From Nitrobacteraceae bacterium AZCC 2146 (GTDB lineage Bacteria; Pseudomonadota; Alphaproteobacteria; Rhizobiales; Xanthobacteraceae): a stretch of DNA of 64,000 nt. Shown one piece after another: positions 41,711 through 50,016 of this stretch. Made by a program: the position numbers and the translations under genes. Location: positions 3,348,001-3,412,000 of the forward strand of contig JBAGRP010000001.1 in assembly GCA_036924855.1 (NCBI GenBank). Reading direction: 5' to 3'. The notes beneath the pieces are model-generated. The model worked only from the letters and a program-made list of their open reading frames with translations. It was not told the origin of the DNA and made no database searches. Positions within the stretch are counted from its first letter, which is position 1, and every line of letters begins with the position of its first letter.

Positions 41711-42048
41711 GCGACGGGCCCGACGACGCAGGTTCGACCAGCAGCCAAGCTGCGCCCGACGCGCCGTCATCTTCAGCAGGCGCCGTCTCCCGCGAAATTC
41801 CGATCATCAACAAGCGCGGCCTGCATGCGCGGGCGTCGGCCAAATTCGTGCAGATGGTCGAGCGCTTCAACGCCGAGGTCACCGTCACCCGCAATGGCGA
41901 AAGCGTCGGCGGTACCTCGATCATGGGGCTGATGATGCTCTCGGCCGGCCCGGGCACCACCATCATGGTCTCCGCCACCGGCCCTGAGGCCGAAGCCGCC
42001 ATCGCCGCGCTCGCCGAACTGGTCGGCGACAAGTTCGGCGAAGAATAA
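41707..42048 (+). CDS. HPr phosphocarrier protein (NPr-like)
   Basis: A 113-residue HPr-domain protein. Residues about 28-113 form the HPr fold; the phosphorylatable His sits in KRGLHARASAKF near residue 40, and the regulatory serine in the GGTSIMGLMML segment near 71, the target of HprK. The first 27 residues are an Asp/Ser/Ala-rich extension not found in minimal HPr. It receives phosphate from a PTS EI (not in the window), passes it to the EIIA next door and can be blocked by HprK. ahcY, which often follows in rhizobia, is not here. Confidence 0.93.
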   Translation: MSDGPDDAGSTSSQAAPDAPSSSAGAVSREIPIINKRGLHARASAKFVQMVERFNAEVTVTRNGESVGGTSIMGLMMLSAGPGTTIMVSATGPEAEAAIAALAELVGDKFGEE

Positions 42049-42054
42049 TCGCTC

Positions 42055-43323
42055 TTACAATACCTTCGCGATGCTGACACGCAGGCGGCCGGCGGCGATG
42101 CGCACGCGCAGGTCACGGTATTTCATGAGATAACGAATCCCGACGATCGCCGCGATAATCCCCGAGGCGGCGCCGACGCCGAGCGCCCAGCGCGGGCCAA
42201 ACCTGTCAGCGACCCAACCGACAATCGGCGCGCCGATCGGTGTGCCGCCCAAGGCGATGGCGAGCAGGATCGCCATCACACGCCCACGCATCACAGGATC
42301 GGTCGATAGTTGCACCAAGCTGTTGACTGAGGTGGTGAAGGTTTGCGCGGAGACGCCGATGAGGATGAGCGCGAGACCAAACAGCCAGTAGCTCGGCATG
42401 ATCGCAGCCAGTGCGAAGCCGGCCCCGAAAATGGCGGCGCCGGCCAACAACAGCGCAATGTGCGGCTTCGCCCGTCGGGCGGCGAGCAGCGCACCGGCCA
42501 CCGATCCCACCGCCATCATCGATGTCAGGAGCCCGTATTGGCTCGCGCCCGCATGAAAGGCGCTGACGGACATGGTCGAGATGAAGATCGGAAAGTTCAG
42601 GCCGAACGTACCGATCAGAAAAAGCATCAGCAGGATGGCCTTCAGATCGGGGCGATTCCAGACATAGCGAAAGCCTTCGCCGAGGCTGCCGCGGGTTCGA
42701 ACAGCCCTGCTCTCCCGGTGAAGTTCATCGACGCGAAACAGGTTCAGCGAGCACAGCACGGCAACAAACGAAGCCGCGTTGACGAGGAACACCCATCCGG
42801 TGCCGACGCCGGCGATCAGGACGCCGGCGATGGCGGGACCAATCATCCGCGCGGCGTTGAAGGATGTGGAGTTCAGCGCCACGGCGTTCGACAGGTCGGC
42901 TTCCCCGACCAGCTCCGAAACGAATGTCTGACGCGCCGTTGAGTCGAATGCCGTGACGCAGCCCTGCAGCAACGCGAACACGTAGACGTGCCACAACTGG
43001 ACGAACCCGATGACGATGAGAAGTCCCAGTCCCAGAGCAAGAGTTGCCATCGCCGCCTGCGTGGCGATCAGGATTTTTCGCCGATCAAAATGATCTGCCG
43101 CAAAGCCGGTCCACGGCAGCAAAAGGGCCAAAGGTCCGAACTGCAGCGCCATCACCACACCGACGGCAGTCGCATTGTTGTGGGTCAGCTGGGTGAGCAC
43201 CAGCCAGTCCTGGGCGGTGCGCTGCATCCATGTACCCACATTGGATATGATCGCGCCACCAGCCCAGATCCGGTAATTGTAGCTGCTCAGCGAGCGGAAG
43301 GCGCCTGTCGACAGATCGCTCAT
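42055..43323 (-). CDS. MFS efflux transporter (EntS/MFS_3-like)
   Basis: A 422-residue transporter with about 12 membrane helices. SYNYRIWAGGAIISNVGTWMQRTAQDWLVL at the N-terminus and LPWTGFAADHFDRRKILIATQ at the loop 2-3 motif A, with FDSTARQTFVSELVGEADLSNAVALNS, are typical of the MFS_3 group that includes the enterobactin exporter EntS and many drug/unknown exporters. It is the last gene of a marR-hydrolase-membrane protein-MFS operon and overlaps the gene before it by 4 nt, so its export role is probably tied to a compound sensed by MarR. Confidence 0.9.
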   Translation of the reverse strand: MSDLSTGAFRSLSSYNYRIWAGGAIISNVGTWMQRTAQDWLVLTQLTHNNATAVGVVMALQFGPLALLLPWTGFAADHFDRRKILIATQAAMATLALGLGLLIVIGFVQLWHVYVFALLQGCVTAFDSTARQTFVSELVGEADLSNAVALNSTSFNAARMIGPAIAGVLIAGVGTGWVFLVNAASFVAVLCSLNLFRVDELHRESRAVRTRGSLGEGFRYVWNRPDLKAILLMLFLIGTFGLNFPIFISTMSVSAFHAGASQYGLLTSMMAVGSVAGALLAARRAKPHIALLLAGAAIFGAGFALAAIMPSYWLFGLALILIGVSAQTFTTSVNSLVQLSTDPVMRGRVMAILLAIALGGTPIGAPIVGWVADRFGPRWALGVGAASGIIAAIVGIRYLMKYRDLRVRIAAGRLRVSIAKVL

Positions 43324-43658
43324 GCGTCGCCGGGAGAATTGCCGCCGTGAAACCGGCCGAACATGTACGCCATCACCATGCTCATGAGCAGAGCGCCAAG
43401 TCCCGAAGCAACAACATCGGTCGTGGAGCGCAGATCAAAGTCGCCAACGCGGCAGATCAGAACATATCCGACCGCCAGGTTGAAAAATCCCCAGAGCACA
43501 TTGACCGTTGAAGAGGAAAGCCCTTCGCCGGGCGGGCTGGCAAACGGGCTTTGAAACGGCCGTCCCATCACGCCGCTGACAAAATGCGGAACGGCGTTGG
43601 TGAGGAAGGCACTACCGAAAAAATACGACACGTAGTGAGCCCACTGCATCTCACGCAC
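43320..43658 (-). CDS. Small membrane protein in the marR-MFS operon
   Basis: A 112-residue protein with three likely membrane segments: about 7-28 (HYVSYFFGSAFLTNAVPHFVSG), 52-70 (VNVLWGFFNLAVGYVLI) and 83-103 (VASGLGALLMSMVMAYMFG). A short soluble loop (GRPFQSPFASPPGEGLSSS) lies between the first two. I do not recognise a characterised family. It overlaps the MFS gene by 4 nt and the hydrolase gene by 8 nt, so it is co-translated with both. Confidence 0.8.
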   Translation of the reverse strand: MREMQWAHYVSYFFGSAFLTNAVPHFVSGVMGRPFQSPFASPPGEGLSSSTVNVLWGFFNLAVGYVLICRVGDFDLRSTTDVVASGLGALLMSMVMAYMFGRFHGGNSPGDA

Positions 43659-44214
43659 TCCTTTTCTCGAGAAGATTGATGATCTCTTGCGTCGTGCCGG
43701 TTTCGCCCAGCCTCGGGAAAACCTGTGCGATGCTGTAGTCGTGAGCCTCGGGGCGCATGTCGGTCATGGCGTCGATGGCGAGGGTGACGTTGAACCCCTG
43801 CTCATACGCCTGGCGCGCGGTCGCTTCGACACCGGTCCCGGTGGCCACGCCGACGATCACGACCTGTGTGACGCTCCGCGCCTTCAGTTGGTCTTCGAGG
43901 TTGGTGCTCGCGAACGCTCCCCACGTCCGCTTCGTCACAACAACATCACTGGGCTGCTGGTTGAGCTCGGGGATGAGGTCGGTCCATCCGGCGGGAAACG
44001 GTTCGCTATTGCGCGGCCGTTCCGTTCGGCCCGGCGCTCCCCCAGCAACATTGACGAGCACCACCGGTAGATCGTGGCGACGAAACGCGTCGGCGAGCGC
44101 GCTGGCCTGTTTCACGACCTCGCCGATCGGATGCACGGTGGGATAGGCGACGATGCCGCTTTGCAAATCAATCACGATCAGCGCGGTGTTCGGGTCGAGT
44201 GCGGTGAGCGCCAT
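43651..44214 (-). CDS. Isochorismatase-like hydrolase lacking the catalytic Cys
   Basis: A 187-residue isochorismatase/cysteine-hydrolase fold protein: ALIVIDLQSG with D16, VTKRTWGAF with K95, and VVIVGVATGTGVEATARQAYEQGFNVTLAIDAMTD. In active members the last motif has Cys between the Thr and Val (ATNxCVE); here it is Gly128. D16 and K95 are kept. It may use a different chemistry or be a binding protein. The ATG at 44214 was chosen because the longer frame runs into the marR gene. Part of the marR operon. Confidence 0.87.
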   Translation of the reverse strand: MALTALDPNTALIVIDLQSGIVAYPTVHPIGEVVKQASALADAFRRHDLPVVLVNVAGGAPGRTERPRNSEPFPAGWTDLIPELNQQPSDVVVTKRTWGAFASTNLEDQLKARSVTQVVIVGVATGTGVEATARQAYEQGFNVTLAIDAMTDMRPEAHDYSIAQVFPRLGETGTTQEIINLLEKRSA

Positions 44215-44251
44215 GGTGTTGCCCTTCCGGTGATTGAATGGGAGGCCTCGG

Positions 44252-44701
44252 TCAGGAGTCGGCGAGCCGCCTGAGCAGCTCGAGTCCCGTCGCCAGCTGC
44301 TGCTGCTCCTCCGGCGAAAGCTCTTTCTGGATGGCGTGAAACAGCCAATCCTGCCGTGCCGCGCGGCCGGCCCGGATGATCTCCCGGCACGCCGCGGTGA
44401 GAGAAAGAATGGTTTGCCGCCCGTCGGCCGGATCAGGTGCACCGCTGACCAGTCCAGCCGCCTCCAGAACGGCCACCGTGGCGCCCATGGATTGCGGCCG
44501 CATCCCCTCGGCCCGCGCCAGGGCGGTCACCGTGGCAGGGCCCTCACGGTCCAGCCTGCCAAGAATAGCCAGCTGCGACTGCGTGAAATCGCCGGCATCC
44601 GCCTTTTCGCGCAGCCGTCGCTTCATTTTGCCGATCAGGGCGCCGACTTCCGCGGCGAGCGCCAACGCGCGGGCAATTTCGGGATCGTCTTGCTGGTTCA
44701 T
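44252..44701 (-). CDS. MarR-family transcriptional regulator
   Basis: A 149-residue winged-helix regulator. The DNA-binding part runs from FTQSQLAILGRLDREGPATVTALARAEGMRPQSMGATVAVLEAAGLV, with the beta-wing GAPDPADGRQTILSL, and helical ends form the dimer interface. MarR proteins usually repress neighbouring genes until a small aromatic or oxidant ligand binds. It is first in the minus-strand operon with the hydrolase-like, membrane and MFS genes. Possible operator sequence in the 44702-44760 gap: an AGTC-A-GACT dyad and TATGAAG/CTTCTTA arms. Confidence 0.92.
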   Translation of the reverse strand: MNQQDDPEIARALALAAEVGALIGKMKRRLREKADAGDFTQSQLAILGRLDREGPATVTALARAEGMRPQSMGATVAVLEAAGLVSGAPDPADGRQTILSLTAACREIIRAGRAARQDWLFHAIQKELSPEEQQQLATGLELLRRLADS

Positions 44702-44709
44702 GGCCTGAA

Positions 44710-44757
44710 CCTAGCAAGTATGAAGTCAGACTACAAAGGTAAGCTTCTTATAATCAA
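44710..44757. promoter_or_regulatory. Possible MarR operator and promoter region
   Basis: The stretch just upstream of marR is unusually AT-rich for this genome. It contains AGTC-A-GACT (perfect 4-bp dyad) and an imperfect longer repeat TATGAAG ... CTTCTTATA. MarR-type regulators often bind such dyads over their own promoter. The evidence is the dyads and location only. Confidence 0.35.
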
Positions 44758-44823
44758 GCAGATGTGACCGTCGGCGTCCTCGGCGGCGAAGACACCCACG
44801 AACCCAGCCAATGCTTTAGGTCT

Positions 44824-46449
44824 CTACTTCCCCGGCGGGACGATGGTCACGTTCCAGGCCGTCGCGGCGCTCGCATGGCCGCGGAAGAACCGCCGCGTGG
44901 TGATCACCATGCGCTCGCCCCCGGCGGCGTTCTGCTTCATCCAGGCGTCGCAATCCTGCTGCTTCCAGTCGCCGACTTCGCAGACACCGATGAAACCCTC
45001 GCGCTTGGCTTCGGCCAGCGAGGTCAGGCCTGACGGCCATGGCTCGCCGGGCGTCAGCGGCGCTGGATGGTCGGGGCTGTAGAACGTCATCGGCTCGCCG
45101 ACATCGGTGGCGCCGGCGACCACCTGCCAGCGCGAATGAAAGCGCTGGTGCCACAGGTCGGTGAGTTCGCGCGCCAGCTGCGAATGCGAGCCGTGGGTAA
45201 AGCTGCCGGCGGCATCGCGCGGCATGGTGGCCACCGCAATCTGGGGCGCGGCGGCGAGCACCACCAGTGTCAGCACCAGCCAGATCGCGGCGAGCCGCAC
45301 CAAAGCCGCGCGCGGCACCTGCAGCGACGGGATCGCGATCACCGCCAGCGGCACCAGGAAGAACAGCGAGATGCCCCAGTCCGTCTTGATGTAGATCCCG
45401 AACACCAGCGCGCCGATCGGCGGGCCGATCGCGACGATGGCCTGGATCAGCCAGACGTTCAGCGCCTGCGACGTCCGCACGCCGGGATTGCCGCGCAGCG
45501 ACCATGGCCGCGCAAAGAAGGCGCGCGGATCACGGAACGGCAGGCTCCACCAGCGCGGGCTCCACGCCAGCACCCAAGCGGCGAGCGCCACCGGCAGCGC
45601 CAGCAGCGCCAGATTGTGGCCGATGTAACCCAGCGCCAGTTGCAGGCTCTGGAGATGGGTCGAGATCGCATAGGAATCGCCGGCATAGGTGAAGGGCGCG
45701 AAATTGACCTGCTGCAGCCACAGGAAATGCGGGACCATCGCCACCGCCAGCGTCACGATCGCCACCCAGGGCGCCGGCGAACGCAGGAACAGCAGCCGCG
45801 CCGGATGGATCAGCGCGGCGAGGCCAATCGCGCCGATCATGGTCAGCACCCAGTATTTCGTCATCAGCGCCAGCGCACCGGCAAGGCCGAGCCAGACGCC
45901 GGAGCGAATCGTGCGCTTGTCGAACGCATCGAGATAGGCCAGCACCAGCAGCGGCAGGGTGACGAGCTGCAGCAGGTCGGGATTGTATTTGAAGCCCTTG
46001 AAATTGAAGATCGGATAGAGCGCCAGCATCACCACCACGAGGAAGGCGCGGCGGCGATCGACCACACACAGCGCGATTCTCCAGCAGATCATCATGCCCA
46101 CGCCGACCGTGACCATCGCCAGCGCGTAGGTCGACCAGTCCACCGGCGGAAAGATCGCAAACCAGGCACCGGCGACCCAGCCTGACAGCGGCGGGTGCTT
46201 GCCATAGCCGAGCTGGAACTTCTGCCCCCAGGCAAAGGCCTCGGCGACGTCATAGTGGACGTCCTGCGCCGCCTTCAATTGTGTCAGGATCGCGGTCCAC
46301 AGCACCACATGGGCCAGCACGAATCCGGCGACCAGCAGCGAACTCAGCCGGGCGTCGCCGGCCCAGGCGACGAGGCGCGCGGCGCCGCGGCGGCCGATCG
46401 AGCGGAAGCGCGGACGCGCAGCGGAAGGCATGGAAACAGCTTCAGTCAT
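44824..46449 (-). CDS. ArnT/PMT-like glycosyltransferase (GT39/GT83 type)
   Basis: A 541-residue integral membrane protein with about 11-12 hydrophobic segments and a soluble C-terminal domain from about residue 415. The first periplasmic loop has DVHYDVAEAFAWGQKFQLGYGKHPPLSGW, which matches the dolichol-/undecaprenyl-phosphate-sugar transferase pattern (D-E or D-x-A acidic residue followed by Y-x-K-HPP). Such enzymes modify lipid A, lipids or proteins. The ATG at 46449 was chosen: a far longer open frame to 47787 is only the antisense of lepA. The gene diverges from lepA. Confidence 0.88.
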   Translation of the reverse strand: MTEAVSMPSAARPRFRSIGRRGAARLVAWAGDARLSSLLVAGFVLAHVVLWTAILTQLKAAQDVHYDVAEAFAWGQKFQLGYGKHPPLSGWVAGAWFAIFPPVDWSTYALAMVTVGVGMMICWRIALCVVDRRRAFLVVVMLALYPIFNFKGFKYNPDLLQLVTLPLLVLAYLDAFDKRTIRSGVWLGLAGALALMTKYWVLTMIGAIGLAALIHPARLLFLRSPAPWVAIVTLAVAMVPHFLWLQQVNFAPFTYAGDSYAISTHLQSLQLALGYIGHNLALLALPVALAAWVLAWSPRWWSLPFRDPRAFFARPWSLRGNPGVRTSQALNVWLIQAIVAIGPPIGALVFGIYIKTDWGISLFFLVPLAVIAIPSLQVPRAALVRLAAIWLVLTLVVLAAAPQIAVATMPRDAAGSFTHGSHSQLARELTDLWHQRFHSRWQVVAGATDVGEPMTFYSPDHPAPLTPGEPWPSGLTSLAEAKREGFIGVCEVGDWKQQDCDAWMKQNAAGGERMVITTRRFFRGHASAATAWNVTIVPPGK

Positions 46450-46572
46450 GCCTTTGCCTAGCGCGTTTCGAGCGTCAGTGGAATCAGGATGCCGTGAGGC
46501 AAATGGCGCGCAAAAGCGGCGGAAATCTGCAATAAGGTTGCCGCATCGGGGCGCGAATGCTATCCCGCGCCC

Positions 46573-48378
46573 ATGACAACTGTCCCGATTTCGAACGTCC
46601 GCAACTTCTCGATCGTCGCCCATATCGATCATGGCAAATCGACCCTCGCCGACCGGCTGATCCAGATCACCGGCGGGTTGCAGGCGCGCGAAATGAAGGA
46701 GCAGGTGCTCGATTCGATGGATATCGAGCGCGAGCGCGGCATCACCATCAAGGCGCAGACGGTGCGGCTGAACTACCATGCCAAGGACGGCAAGGATTAC
46801 ATCTTCAACCTGATGGACACGCCGGGCCACGTCGACTTCGCCTATGAAGTCTCGCGCTCGCTGGCGGCCTGCGAAGGCTCGCTGCTGGTGGTCGATGCCT
46901 CGCAGGGCGTCGAGGCGCAGACCCTCGCCAATGTCTATCATGCGCTGGATGCCGGCCACGAGATCGTGCCGGTGCTCAACAAGGTCGACCTGCCCGCCGC
47001 CGAGCCCGACCAGGTCAAGCAGCAGATCGAGGACGTCATCGGCATCGACGCGTCGGACGCGGTGATGATCTCGGCGAAAACCGGCCTCGGCGTGCCCGAC
47101 GTGCTGGAAGCCATCGTCACGCGGCTGCCGCCGCCGAAGGGCGATCGACAGGCGTCGCTGAAGGCATTGCTGGTCGATAGCTGGTACGACGTCTATCTCG
47201 GCGTCATCGTGCTGGTCCGCATCGTTGACGGCGTGATGAAGAAGGGCCAGCGCATCCGCATGATGGGCACCAACGCCGCCTATGATGTCGAGCGCGTCGG
47301 CTTCTTCACGCCGAAGATGACGCAGGTGGACGAACTCGGCCCCGGCGAGATCGGCTTCATCACCGCGGCGATCAAGGAAGTCGCCGACACCCGCGTCGGC
47401 GACACCATCACCGACGACCGCCATCCGATTACCGAGATGCTGCCGGGCTTCAAGCCGGCGATCCCCGTGGTGTTCTGCGGTCTGTTCCCGGTCGACGCCG
47501 ACGATTTCGAGACGCTGCGCGCCGCCATGGGCAAGCTGCGGCTCAACGACGCCAGCTTCTCCTTCGAAATGGAAACCTCCGCGGCGCTGGGCTTCGGCTT
47601 CCGCTGCGGCTTCCTCGGCCTGTTGCATCTGGAAATCATCCAGGAGCGATTGAGCCGCGAATTCGACCTCAACCTGATCGCCACCGCGCCATCGGTGATC
47701 TACAAGATGCACCTCACCAACGGCGATGAGATCGAGATCCACAATCCGATCGACATGCCCGACGTGGTGAAGATCGCGGAGATCCACGAACCGTGGATCG
47801 AAGCCACCATCCTGACCCCCGACGAATATCTCGGCAGCGTCCTGAAACTATGCCAGGACCGCCGCGGCTCGCAGAAGGAGCTGACCTATATCGGCACCCG
47901 CGCGATGGTGAAATACGACCTGCCGCTCAACGAGGTGGTGTTCGATTTCTACGACCGGCTGAAGTCGATCTCCAAGGGTTACGCCTCGTTCGACTATCAC
48001 CTCACCGACTACAAGGTCGCCGACCTCGTCAAGATGCAGATCCTCGTCAACAACGAGCCGGTCGATGCGCTGTCGATGCTGGTGCACCGCACCCGCGCCG
48101 AAGGCCGCGGCCGCGCCATGGTCGAGAAGATGAAGGAACTGATCCCGCCGCATATGTTCGTGATCCCGATCCAGGCGGCGATCGGCGGCAAGGTGATCGC
48201 CCGCGAAACCGTCCGCGCCATGCGCAAGGACGTCACCGCCAAGTGCTACGGCGGCGACATCACGCGTAAACGAAAACTTCTGGAGAAGCAGAAGGAAGGC
48301 AAGAAGAAGATGCGGCAGTTCGGCAAGGTCGACATCCCGCAGGAAGCTTTTATTGCGGCGCTGAAGGTGGATAGCTGA
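46573..48378 (+). CDS. lepA: Elongation factor 4 (LepA)
   Basis: A 601-residue translational GTPase that acts on stalled or mispositioned ribosomes. GTPase motifs: G1 [14 protein letters not shown] (about 15-28), G2 region [13 protein letters not shown]3 DTPGHVDF, G4 NKVDLP, G5 SAKTG. The EF-G-like domains II, III and V follow, and the LepA-specific C-terminal domain ends [26 protein letters not shown]. Length and order are normal. It starts 123 bp from the divergent glycosyltransferase. Confidence 0.98.
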   Translation: MTTVPISNVRNFSIVAHIDHGKSTLADRLIQITGGLQAREMKEQVLDSMDIERERGITIKAQTVRLNYHAKDGKDYIFNLMDTPGHVDFAYEVSRSLAACEGSLLVVDASQGVEAQTLANVYHALDAGHEIVPVLNKVDLPAAEPDQVKQQIEDVIGIDASDAVMISAKTGLGVPDVLEAIVTRLPPPKGDRQASLKALLVDSWYDVYLGVIVLVRIVDGVMKKGQRIRMMGTNAAYDVERVGFFTPKMTQVDELGPGEIGFITAAIKEVADTRVGDTITDDRHPITEMLPGFKPAIPVVFCGLFPVDADDFETLRAAMGKLRLNDASFSFEMETSAALGFGFRCGFLGLLHLEIIQERLSREFDLNLIATAPSVIYKMHLTNGDEIEIHNPIDMPDVVKIAEIHEPWIEATILTPDEYLGSVLKLCQDRRGSQKELTYIGTRAMVKYDLPLNEVVFDFYDRLKSISKGYASFDYHLTDYKVADLVKMQILVNNEPVDALSMLVHRTRAEGRGRAMVEKMKELIPPHMFVIPIQAAIGGKVIARETVRAMRKDVTAKCYGGDITRKRKLLEKQKEGKKKMRQFGKVDIPQEAFIAALKVDS

Positions 48379-48585
48379 GGCTCCGCTGCCAGAGCCCTGC
48401 CGGCCGCTGATGCGGCTGCCGTCTCGCATTCCCTTTCCCTGATAACCCATTGTCGCGGGCGCTGCCCGATATGGCGTGGCTAATAAACCGCCCGGTAACG
48501 GCGCTTGCCTCTGTGCCGGACCCCATTCATGCTGGCGGCGTACGGCAACAAAGCCGGACGTAAAAAAAAGAATGGGGAGAACCGA

Positions 48586-49800
48586 ATGACCGGCACGCAC
48601 CGCGCGCTTGCGGCGACGACTTTTGCTGTCGCACTGATACTGGGCGCCCACGCATCTGCGCAACAACCCGCCACGCCTCTGAAGATCGGGATCATGGCCG
48701 ATTTCGCGTCGGTCTATTCCGACATCGGCGGTCAGGGCAATGTCGAAGCCACCAAACTAGCCATCGAGGAATTCGGTGGCACGATGTTCGGCAAGCCGAT
48801 CGAGGTGGTGACGGCCGATCCGCTCAACAAGGCCGACGTGGCCGCCACCATTGCGCGCCGATGGTACGACGCCGAGAACGTCGACATGATCATCGATCTT
48901 CCCACGTCGGCCACAGCGCTGGCGGCGATGGAGATGTCGAAGCAGTTCGAGAAGATCATGATCGTGACCGATGCCGCCAGTTCCGACATCACCGGAAAAT
49001 CCTGCTCGCCCTACACCGCGCACTGGACCTACGACACCTATGCCAATGCGCATACGGTGGGCAGCGCCATCGTCAAGCAGGGCGGCGACAGCTGGTTCTT
49101 CATCACCGCCGACTACCTGTTCGGCCACTCCATCGAGCGCGACACCGGCGATGTCGTGAGGGCGGCCGGCGGAAAGATCGTGGGCAGCGCAAGACACCCG
49201 CTCAACACCGCCGACTTCTCGTCCTTCCTGCTGCAGGCGCAATCGTCCAAGGCCAAAATCGTCGGCCTCGCCAATGGCGGCGGCGACACCATCAACACTA
49301 TCAAGCAGGCTTCCGAATTCGGCATTGTGGCAGGCGGGCAGAAGCTCGCCGGCATCGTCATGTTCATTTCCGACATCCACAGCCTCGGACTGAAGATGGC
49401 GCAGGGCCTCATCATCACCGAGGCCTATTACTGGGATCTGAACGACCGCACCCGCGCGTTCGGCAAGCGCTTTTTCGAACGCATGAAGCGCATGCCGACC
49501 ATGAATCAGGCCGCGACCTACAGCGCCACGCTGCATTATCTCAAGGCCGTGCAGGCCGCCGGCACGAAGAGCACCAAGCCGGTGCTGGCGAAGATGCGCG
49601 AAACGCCGGTGCGCGATGCGTTCACCGACAATGGCATACTGCGCGAAGACGGACGCATGGTGCACAGCATGTTCCTGCTCGAGGTGAAGAAGCCGGAAGA
49701 GTCGAAGGCACCCTGGGATTATTACAAGGTGTTGGCGGAAGTGCCGGGCGACCAGGCATTCCGACCGATCCAGGACGGCGGCTGTCCGCTCGTCAAGTAA
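48586..49800 (+). CDS. ABC transporter substrate-binding protein (branched-chain amino-acid type)
   Basis: A 404-residue periplasmic binding protein of the Peripla_BP_6 / LivJ group. A signal peptide (MTGTHRALAATTFAVALILGAHASA, cleavage after ASA) precedes the first lobe with LKIGIMADFASVYSDIGGQGNVEATKLAIEEFGG and the second with STKPVLAKMRETPVRDAFTDNG. The ATG at 48586 has GGGGAG 7 nt upstream. No permease or ATPase gene follows, so it is an orphan binding protein; ligand unknown (aromatic or branched-chain acids are common in the family). Confidence 0.9.
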   Translation: MTGTHRALAATTFAVALILGAHASAQQPATPLKIGIMADFASVYSDIGGQGNVEATKLAIEEFGGTMFGKPIEVVTADPLNKADVAATIARRWYDAENVDMIIDLPTSATALAAMEMSKQFEKIMIVTDAASSDITGKSCSPYTAHWTYDTYANAHTVGSAIVKQGGDSWFFITADYLFGHSIERDTGDVVRAAGGKIVGSARHPLNTADFSSFLLQAQSSKAKIVGLANGGGDTINTIKQASEFGIVAGGQKLAGIVMFISDIHSLGLKMAQGLIITEAYYWDLNDRTRAFGKRFFERMKRMPTMNQAATYSATLHYLKAVQAAGTKSTKPVLAKMRETPVRDAFTDNGILREDGRMVHSMFLLEVKKPEESKAPWDYYKVLAEVPGDQAFRPIQDGGCPLVK

Positions 49801-49819
49801 CAGGCTTGGAAATATGCCT

Positions 49820-49857
49820 GCGGTCATTGCGCGCGCGAAACCACGCGCAATGACCGC
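49820..49857. terminator. Strong 14-bp hairpin after the binding-protein gene
   Basis: GCGGTCATTGCGCG (49820-49833) and CGCGCAATGACCGC (49844-49857) are perfect 14-bp inverted arms with a 10-nt loop, 19 nt after the stop of the binding-protein gene. There is no T run on either side, so it may be a 3'-end stabilising hairpin, a factor-assisted terminator, or a repeat-family member. Confidence 0.5.
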
Positions 49858-49889
49858 ACGCGCGGCGCTATGCGCAGAAGGCGTCGGCC

Positions 49890-49955
49890 GTGAGCGCCAT
49901 CGAGTCGATCAAGAAGAACACGCCGGGCGCGGCGGTGGACGATCAGACGAAATAA
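49890..49955 (+). CDS. Possible small peptide gene (21 codons)
   Basis: A GTG at 49890 opens 21 codons, VSAIESIKKNTPGAAVDDQTK, ending at TAA. The frame is open back to a stop at 49851-49853 (AQKASAV before the GTG), giving a tail that looks like the hydrophilic C-terminus of a longer helical protein. No clear ribosome site is seen. It could be a gene remnant. Doubtful. Confidence 0.2.
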   Translation: MSAIESIKKNTPGAAVDDQTK

Positions 49956-50016
49956 TAAGGTCTCCGAAGTTCAGGGCCTGACCTGGGACTTGGCCTGGCC
50001 GCGCGCCGGGTTCGCT

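Noticed and set aside
46450..47787. Extension of the glycosyltransferase frame back through lepA on the minus strand
   Set aside because: The added part is the antisense of lepA and not protein-like; the transferase begins at 46449.
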